The notes under the pieces were generated by a model that was not told the DNA's origin, ran no database searches, and saw only the letters and a program-made list of their open reading frames with translations. Positions 58,932 to 64,000 of a stretch of DNA of 64,000 nt are shown here, one piece after another. Each line of letters starts with the position of its first letter. Within the stretch, counting starts at the first letter, position 1. A program made the translations under genes and the position numbers. The stretch comes from Glycomyces buryatensis (GTDB taxonomy: Bacteria; Actinomycetota; Actinomycetes; Mycobacteriales; Micromonosporaceae). The stretch covers positions 1 through 64,000 of the forward strand of contig NZ_STGY01000086.1 of assembly GCF_004912275.1 (NCBI RefSeq), given 5' to 3'.

Positions 58932-59608
58932 CCGCCTGCGCCGCCAAGGCGCTCATCGCATTCGCCGCACTGGCGACCGCCATTGCGGTGGGTCCCGCCC
59001 CGGCTTCGGGCCACGCGGAGGGCGATTCCCAGACACTGAGCATGGAAACCGACGGCAATACGCTGACGGCAATGTGGACGGCACCCGCCGACGACCTCCT
59101 GGTTCTGGGCGCGCTGACCGGAGCCATTCCCGAGCAGCGCGAATACGTCTTCGAGCTCGATGAGGACGGCGACCACGAGCAGGTGGGGGACTCCGACGCC
59201 CAGCTGCTCGCCGACTCACCCGAAGTCGCCGACTACCTCGCCGAACACGTCACGGTGCGCCAGAACGGGAACGAGTGTCCGGTAGAGGTGGACCTGTCCG
59301 AGCTGGCGCACCACGGCGCCGAGCTCACCTTCGAGTGCCGCGACCCGGTCGAGGCGGTCCAGGTGGAGGTCACGACCCTCACTGACGCCGACCCCGAGTA
59401 CCGGACCCTGGTGTCCGCCGAGGACGCCGACGAGGACCACTTCCTGTACACCAGCGCGGAATCGGTCCATGAATGGCACTTCGACGCGGGAGCCGGCGGA
59501 CCCCAGGCCGCCGTGCTCCTAGCGGCCGGCGCGGCGCTCCTGATCCTGATCGCAACGGCGGTCGTCTTCGCAATGCGCCGCCTCAATACAAGGGCGCTAG
59601 CCCGATAA
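58922..59608 (+). CDS. Exported protein with C-terminal membrane anchor
   Basis: I do not recognise the family. The 228-residue product has a signal peptide (residues 1-33, ending PASGHAEG), an acidic beta-rich middle (about 34-190) with two Cys (ECPVEV, ECRDPV) that may bond, and a hydrophobic span (about 197-218) followed by RR and other basic residues. It is therefore a single-span surface protein. AGGAGG inside the phosphoesterase end precedes the ATG, and the genes overlap by 10 nt, so it is probably a partner that ties the phosphoesterase to the membrane. Confidence 0.75.
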   Translation: MRLTACAAKALIAFAALATAIAVGPAPASGHAEGDSQTLSMETDGNTLTAMWTAPADDLLVLGALTGAIPEQREYVFELDEDGDHEQVGDSDAQLLADSPEVADYLAEHVTVRQNGNECPVEVDLSELAHHGAELTFECRDPVEAVQVEVTTLTDADPEYRTLVSAEDADEDHFLYTSAESVHEWHFDAGAGGPQAAVLLAAGAALLILIATAVVFAMRRLNTRALAR

Positions 59609-59611
59609 CGG

Positions 59612-59656
59612 CCTCGGGGCCGATGCGCTCGCCCACCGTGCGCACCGGCCCCGAGG
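59612..59656. terminator. Bidirectional terminator
   Basis: 11-bp perfect outer arms (59612-59622 and 59646-59656), extended inside by TGCGC/GCGCA pairing, between convergent genes; followed on the plus strand by TCTTCCC. Confidence 0.75.
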
Positions 59657-59666
59657 TCTTCCCGGC

Positions 59667-60017
59667 TCACCAGGTGAATCGCTCGATCGGTACTTCGCTG
59701 CCGCGCAGCAGTGGCCACAGTTCGTATGAGGCAGGGCCGCTGTAGCGTTCGGCCAGGAACTCCAGTACATCGCAGCCGGGTGCACCGCCGAGTTCCTCGA
59801 TGAGCTTCTCGAGGTGCTCGGCCCGGACCTTCATGGTCGTCTCGACCTCGTCCTTCCCGAAGAACTGGTCGAGATCGGGGTCGACGTCGTTGAATTCGAA
59901 GATCAATGTGCCGTCGTCGTCGACCATCGCCAATACGTAGTGGCTCCGCACGCCTTCGCGTTCGTTGCGCAGGACGACCCCGGGAAAAGTCCAGGCGACG
60001 TCTTCAGAATCGTTCAC
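59667..60017 (-). CDS. Small acidic protein of unknown function
   Basis: I do not recognise this 116-residue protein. It is acidic, has no signal peptide or membrane span, and alternates short beta-strand-like segments (HYVLAMVDDDGTLIFEFNDV) with a helix (VRAEHLEKLIEELGG). GAGGAGGTG is an excellent ribosome site before the ATG. It stands alone downstream of the Otr(A)-like gene in the same direction, 76 nt away, so it could be cotranscribed. Confidence 0.7.
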   Translation of the reverse strand: MNDSEDVAWTFPGVVLRNEREGVRSHYVLAMVDDDGTLIFEFNDVDPDLDQFFGKDEVETTMKVRAEHLEKLIEELGGAPGCDVLEFLAERYSGPASYELWPLLRGSEVPIERFTW

Positions 60018-60093
60018 CTCCTCATTAGATCGCGTGCTCGCTCAGGAAGTCCAGCGCCTCTGGGCACTGGACTCGTCAGATCGTTGCCCGCCT

Positions 60094-62004
60094 TTACGAC
60101 CGGCGCGGCGGGTTCGTGCGGATCGGTCGGTAGTGGTCGAGTTCGGCGAGGAAGACCGACCGGCCGCGCGTGAGCGACGGCAGCCGCGACTCGAAGCCGT
60201 TGACCGATTCGGCGTCCATTGCGCCGCGAATGTAGCCGACTCCGTTCGCCGAGAACTGGCCGTTGATCATGGCGCGGCAGTCGATCAGCGCGGCCACGAC
60301 CGCGCCCGACGAGCGGTGGGGGAACTCCAGTTCGAAGCGGTTGACCGGCGCGTACACGGTCGTGCCCGCCTCCTCGATCATCCCGTCCAGCAGCAGCACT
60401 GCCACCTCGCGGAACTGGCCCGGTTTGACGGGCCCCAGGTAGCCGGTCGCGGTCACCGCCACCCGGCAGTCGGTGATCTCCCAGCCGTGAGGGCCGCGGC
60501 GAAGTCTCGTGCGAACGGCCTCCTCGACCGCATTGCGCATGGCCCTGGTCAGCGATCCGCGCTCGACCTCCAACTCGTACACCAGGCCCGAACCGGGTTC
60601 GGCGGGTTCGATCCGCAGCCCCAGGGTCAATGCATGCGACGTGGGCGCCCAGCGGCCCATTTCGTGCAGCGCCTCCGCAGCCTGGTTCGGCCGTTCGATG
60701 TGGATCGCCCGGGTCTGCTCGAAACGGACCGCGATCCCGAATTCCTCGGCCAGCAGCGAGGCCACGACCTCCTTCTGGACCTCCCCGTACAGCCGCACCG
60801 CCGTCTGGCCCGACACCTCGTCCAGGTGTGGGTCCACCAGCGGATCCCGTTCGGCCAGGCTCGTCAACGCCTTCGCCAGCGCGATCTTGTCGTTCCGGTC
60901 GACCGCCCGCACCACCGTTTCCAGTGTCGGCGGCGTGAACAGGCCCCGGTCCGCGAGTTCGGCGGCCGATCCGACCGCGTCGCCGATGCGGACGTCGGTC
61001 AGCCCGGACGCCTTCGCGATGCTGCCGGGCGGCGCGGATCCGGTCGTCGTGCCCGCGCCCGAAGCGAACACCTCGACCCCGGTCACCTTGCCCGCATCGA
61101 GACTGACGGTTCCCTCAGGGCTGCGGCGGAACACCTCGAGCCGCTCACGGGGAACGAGCGTCCCGGCCCGGAGCCGGATGTAGGCGGTCTTGCGGCCCGT
61201 CTCGGAATGCTCGACTTTGAAGACCGTGCCCTGCGGCGGACCGTCCGCCTCCCGCGCAGGTGCCGGCAGAAATCGCCGGATCCCCGCGGTCAGCGCCTCG
61301 ACGCCCGCCCCGGTCACCGCCGACCCGAAATAGACCGGATGGGCCGCACCCCGGCGGGTCTGCGCGGTCAGCTCGGACTGCCAGTCCAGGCCGCGCGGGT
61401 CCGACGCGTCCAAATAGGCCGCCAGGAAGTCGTCGTTCCCGGCCGTCAGTCTTTCTATCGCTTGATCAAAACGTTCCGGTTGGTCGAACGAAACCGGCGC
61501 GACCTGGGCTTCGATGCCGCCGATGCCGACCACCGTCGTCATGGGCAGGATCGCCGGCGTCAGGTGCTCGGCCATTTCGCGCAGCAGGTCGTCCTCCCTC
61601 GCCCCGCGCCGGTCGATCTTGTTGACGAACACGAGCGTCGGCACGCCGAGGCGCTTCAGGGTCCGCATGAGCACCCGCGTCTGCGCCTGCACGCCCTCGA
61701 CGGCCGAGACCACCAAGACGGCGCCGTCGAGCACGTGGAGCGCCCGCTCCACCTCGGCGATGAAATCGGTGTGGCCGGGGGTGTCGATCAGATTGACCGT
61801 CAAGTCGCCCAAGGCGAACGCGACCACCGCGGACTGGATCGTGATGCCGCGGCGCCGTTCCAGCTCCATGGAATCGGTCTGCGTCGAGCCCTGGTCGACA
61901 CTGCCGACCCGGTCGATGATCCCGGCGTTGAACAGGAGCCGCTCGGTAAGACTGGTTTTACCCGCGTCGACATGCGCAAGGATCCCCAGGTTCAGAAAGT
62001 TCAA
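60094..62004 (-). CDS. otr(A): Ribosomal protection protein of the Otr(A)/TetM family
   Basis: This 636-residue translational GTPase resembles elongation factor G. G1 AHVDAGKTS, the switch region with RRGITIQSA, G3 DTPGH and G4 NKID are intact; domains III-V continue to the end. Otr(A)/TetM proteins release tetracycline from the ribosome, and chromosomal actinobacterial homologues may serve self-protection or another ribosome role. The start is TTG at 62002-62004 with GAGGAC 6 nt upstream (NFLNLGILAHVDAGKTSLTE). A short ORF overlaps the start. Confidence 0.93.
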   Translation of the reverse strand: MNFLNLGILAHVDAGKTSLTERLLFNAGIIDRVGSVDQGSTQTDSMELERRRGITIQSAVVAFALGDLTVNLIDTPGHTDFIAEVERALHVLDGAVLVVSAVEGVQAQTRVLMRTLKRLGVPTLVFVNKIDRRGAREDDLLREMAEHLTPAILPMTTVVGIGGIEAQVAPVSFDQPERFDQAIERLTAGNDDFLAAYLDASDPRGLDWQSELTAQTRRGAAHPVYFGSAVTGAGVEALTAGIRRFLPAPAREADGPPQGTVFKVEHSETGRKTAYIRLRAGTLVPRERLEVFRRSPEGTVSLDAGKVTGVEVFASGAGTTTGSAPPGSIAKASGLTDVRIGDAVGSAAELADRGLFTPPTLETVVRAVDRNDKIALAKALTSLAERDPLVDPHLDEVSGQTAVRLYGEVQKEVVASLLAEEFGIAVRFEQTRAIHIERPNQAAEALHEMGRWAPTSHALTLGLRIEPAEPGSGLVYELEVERGSLTRAMRNAVEEAVRTRLRRGPHGWEITDCRVAVTATGYLGPVKPGQFREVAVLLLDGMIEEAGTTVYAPVNRFELEFPHRSSGAVVAALIDCRAMINGQFSANGVGYIRGAMDAESVNGFESRLPSLTRGRSVFLAELDHYRPIRTNPPRRS

Positions 62005-62065
62005 TTGACGTCCTCGGAAGAGAGAGCAGATGGCCTGGCGTGAAGATCTCCGCTGTTTGGCGCAT
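61958..62065 (-). CDS. Possible 35-residue upstream ORF overlapping otr(A)
   Basis: An ATG at 62063-62065 with AAAGGG 6 nt upstream opens a 35-codon frame (MRQTAEIFTPGHLLSLPRTS then IELSEPGDPCACRRG) that passes through the otr(A) TTG start in another frame and stops 46 nt inside it. Leader peptides control tet(M)-type genes, so a regulatory role is possible; it may also be chance. Confidence 0.35.
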   Translation of the reverse strand: MRQTAEIFTPGHLLSLPRTSIELSEPGDPCACRRG

Positions 62066-62156
62066 TGCCGTCCCTTTCCGTGCCGAGTTGACGTTCGGGC
62101 CCAGGCTAGAGGGGCCTCCTGAGGCTCGCAAGCGATTTATTCCTTCCGCGCAAGGG

Positions 62157-62184
62157 TGGACGCTTCGCCACCTCGCGATAGAGT
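62157..62184 (+). promoter_or_regulatory. Promoter of the first serpin gene
   Basis: -35 TGGACG (62157-62162) and -10 TAGAGT (62179-62184) with a 16-bp spacer. The expected start lies at the serpin ATG (62192), implying a leaderless mRNA. Confidence 0.5.
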
Positions 62185-62191
62185 CCGTGAC

Positions 62192-63391
62192 ATGGGATCG
62201 GAGACGGCATTCGAGACGCTGCTGGACCGCGATGAGATCGCCGCGGCCAATGACCTGACGCGCCGGTGGTTCGCCTCCCGCGACGAGCCCCCGGCCGTCG
62301 CGTCGGCGCTCGGCATCTGGCCGCTGCTGACCGCGCTGGCCTCGGGCGCGATAGGCGAGACCAGATCCGAACTGCTCGCGGCCGCCGGCGTCGGGCCGAC
62401 CCGTGAGTCCGAAGTGGCCGACGCGGTCCTGGGCGCCGCCAAGTACGCCCCCGCGATCCGCCTCGCCGTGGCCGTCTGGGCCGGTTCGCGGATCACGCTC
62501 GACCCGGAGTGGATCGCCAAGCTCCCGACCGAATCGGTCGGCGCGCTCACCGGCGATGCCGCCCTCGACAAGGAGGCGCTCGACGCCTGGGCCGCCCGCG
62601 AATCCGGCGGCCTCATCGAAGAGATGCCGCTGAACTTCAACGTACCGATCGACCTGGTGCTGGCCAGTGCCCTCTCGGTCCGCACCACCTGGACCACGCC
62701 GTTCCGGGATTCGAGCCAGCCGTTCCGCACCGGTCCCTGGGCCGGCCTCGGACCGTGCCGTCGACTGTCGGCGACCCTCAACGAGGACGTCGTCCGCACC
62801 TCCGATCTCGCCTCCGTCCTGACGGTCTCGGGCGGCAAGGACATCGACGTGCTCCTGGCCATCGGCCGCGAGGACCTCACCGCCGGCCGGGTCATGTCCG
62901 AGCTCATCGACGCCTCCGCCGACCCCCACTGGGGCCGACACTCTGGCGACATGCAGGTGGGGGAGCAGGCCCCGGGCGTCGAGATCACCGAATACCGGTC
63001 CTCCAAGCCCCAGCTGGGCCCCGAAGTCGACGTGCAGACCGTGCGATTCTCGCTCGAATCAGACCTCGACCTGCTCGAGGATTCGACCGTCCTCGGTCTG
63101 GTTTTGGCCTCCGACGAGGAGCAGGCCCAGTTCGATCGCCTTGCGGCCGAACGCACCTATGTCAGCCAGGCCAAGCAGACCTGTGTGGCCACGTTCAGCG
63201 CCACCGGCTTCGAGGCGGCCGCCGTCACCGCCATGGCGATGACCCGCGCCGCCGGAGTGCCCAAAATGGAGCACAAGCGCGTGAGGACGCAGATCGCCTT
63301 CGACCGGCCCTTCGCCTACCTGGCCCGCCACCGCGGGTCCGGCCTGATCCTGGTGGCCGGCTGGGTGGACGAACCCGAAACTGCCGGTTGA
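62192..63391 (+). CDS. Serpin-family protein
   Basis: This 399-residue protein follows the serpin pattern: an N-terminal helix region (ANDLTRRWFAS, then SALGIWPLLTALASGA), the hinge before the reactive loop (SATGFEAAAVTAMAM, residues about 345-360), and the C-terminal signature FDRPFAYLARHRGSGLILVAG. Serpins trap serine or cysteine proteases by suicide inhibition. The hinge is Ala-rich as in inhibitory members, but the conserved breach residues differ, so activity is uncertain. There is no signal peptide, suggesting a cytosolic role. The ATG at 62192 has no ribosome site but a -10 box 7 nt upstream. A paralogue follows 23 nt later. Confidence 0.85.
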   Translation: MGSETAFETLLDRDEIAAANDLTRRWFASRDEPPAVASALGIWPLLTALASGAIGETRSELLAAAGVGPTRESEVADAVLGAAKYAPAIRLAVAVWAGSRITLDPEWIAKLPTESVGALTGDAALDKEALDAWAARESGGLIEEMPLNFNVPIDLVLASALSVRTTWTTPFRDSSQPFRTGPWAGLGPCRRLSATLNEDVVRTSDLASVLTVSGGKDIDVLLAIGREDLTAGRVMSELIDASADPHWGRHSGDMQVGEQAPGVEITEYRSSKPQLGPEVDVQTVRFSLESDLDLLEDSTVLGLVLASDEEQAQFDRLAAERTYVSQAKQTCVATFSATGFEAAAVTAMAMTRAAGVPKMEHKRVRTQIAFDRPFAYLARHRGSGLILVAGWVDEPETAG

Positions 63392-63401
63392 TCTCGCGGA
63401 A

Positions 63402-63407
63402 TACAGT
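63402..63407 (+). promoter_or_regulatory. -10 box before the second serpin
   Basis: TACAGT ends 7 nt before the ATG at 63415, again a leaderless arrangement, although no -35 box is clear and readthrough from the first serpin is possible. Confidence 0.35.
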
Positions 63408-63414
63408 GCAGGAC

Positions 63415-64000
63415 ATGAGCACCGGAAGTTCAGGTCCCGCATTCGAGACCCTGCTGTCCCGAGACGAGATCGCGGCGGCCAATGAACTGACACGGCGCTG
63501 GCTCGACTCGCGGACCGAAATTCCGGGCGCGGCGTCGGCGCTCGGCATCTGGCCGCTGCTGACCGCGCTGGCCTCCGGGGCGAGCGGCGAGACCCGGAAC
63601 GAACTGCTCGCGGCGGCGGGCATTGCCCCCTCCCGCGAAGTTGAACTCGCCGAAGCCCTGCTCAATGCCGTCGCCCACGCCCCGGGAATCCGCCTGGCGA
63701 TCGGGGCGTGGGCCAGAGCCGCCATCACCCTCGATCCAGAATGGATCGAGAAGCAACCGGTCGATTCCATCGGCTCCCTCACCGGTGATCGGGGTATCGA
63801 CGGGCCCATGCTCGACGCTTGGGCCTCGCACCACACCGACGGCTTGATCGAGCGGATGCCGATCGAACTCGACTCCGACATCGTTCTGATCCTCGCCAGC
63901 GCGCTCTTGGTGCGCACCACCTGGGCCACCGAGTTCACGGAAGGCGCCACCCACTTCAAGACCGGGCCGTGGGCGGGTGAACGGCGATATGCGGGCCTGT
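63415..64000 (+). CDS. Second serpin-family protein, cut by the window end
   Basis: The first 195 codons of a close paralogue of the upstream serpin are present: FETLLSRDEIAAANELTRRW and SALGIWPLLTALASGA match it almost exactly, and TGPWAGERRYAG lies where the other has TGPWAGLGPCRR. The reactive loop lies beyond the window, so inhibitory ability and specificity cannot be judged. The start ATG at 63415 gives the same N-terminus as its neighbour. It arose by tandem duplication. Confidence 0.85.
   Translation, partial: MSTGSSGPAFETLLSRDEIAAANELTRRWLDSRTEIPGAASALGIWPLLTALASGASGETRNELLAAAGIAPSREVELAEALLNAVAHAPGIRLAIGAWARAAITLDPEWIEKQPVDSIGSLTGDRGIDGPMLDAWASHHTDGLIERMPIELDSDIVLILASALLVRTTWATEFTEGATHFKTGPWAGERRYAGL

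Noticed and set aside
1-64000. CRISPR arrays, tRNA/rRNA genes, insertion sequences and prophage
   Set aside because: No regularly spaced repeats, transposase, integrase or stable RNA signature was seen on reading both strands.

Overview
The window is high-GC (about 70%) DNA with strongly biased codons, many 4-nt ATGA gene overlaps, several leaderless starts and families typical of filamentous actinomycetes: a GylR/GlpF-GlpK-GlpD glycerol regulon, an Otr(A)-type ribosomal protection protein, LacI-controlled sugar operons and an ECF41 sigma factor. The gene mix, including tandem bacterial serpins, would fit a Glycomycetaceae-like soil or plant-associated actinobacterium. The family assignment is inference; the phylum is well supported. 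All positions are read from the sequence; no database search was possible.

Left part (1-21 kb). After a repeat-rich, nearly gene-free 0.9 kb come a HEAT-repeat protein and a MerR-HEAT regulator behind a MerR-type promoter with a 19-bp spacer, then a GbsR/MarR-type regulator beside an ABC-2 exporter whose promoter carries a perfect dyad. Positions 5.4-13.6 kb hold a seven-gene rhamnogalacturonan-I operon: DUF624 membrane protein, lipoprotein binding protein, two permeases, acetylesterase, DUF1961 protein and a YetA-like exo-lyase. A cold-shock gene follows. At 14.9-19.0 kb two divergent units share an 18-nt upstream element. One encodes a UPF0718 permease, a TusA-like protein, a TusA-radical SAM fusion and a methyltransferase; the other a DoxD-like protein and a small membrane protein. 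This is the best candidate in the window for an undescribed system, perhaps handling sulfane sulfur or a metalloid. A DAHP synthase gene with a Trp-Tyr-Phe leader-peptide attenuator follows.

Middle (21-41 kb). Two lone enzymes (a methyltransferase and an intradiol dioxygenase) precede a ten-gene minus-strand operon (22.2-34.6 kb): a Dpp-type peptide importer plus M55, M20, S9 and S66 peptidases and a penicillin-binding-protein-like serine hydrolase. It resembles the Bacillus dpp-ykf murein-peptide recycling operon. Next are the aspartate decarboxylase and aspartate:alanine antiporter pair, a hemerythrin and a secreted HExxH metallopeptidase.

Right part (40-64 kb). The glycerol regulon (gylR, glpF, glpK, glpD) shares an operator-like site at two promoters. 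A divergent DUF4267/TetR pair has matching operators between its -35 and -10 boxes; the TetR frame has lost its stop and runs antisense through a tandem-DoxX gene that sits opposite an ECF41 sigma gene. A LacI-controlled GH42 beta-galactosidase operon, a secreted three-lamin-tail metallophosphoesterase with an anchored partner, an Otr(A)-like gene with an overlapping upstream ORF, and two tandem serpins (the second cut by the window end) complete the window.
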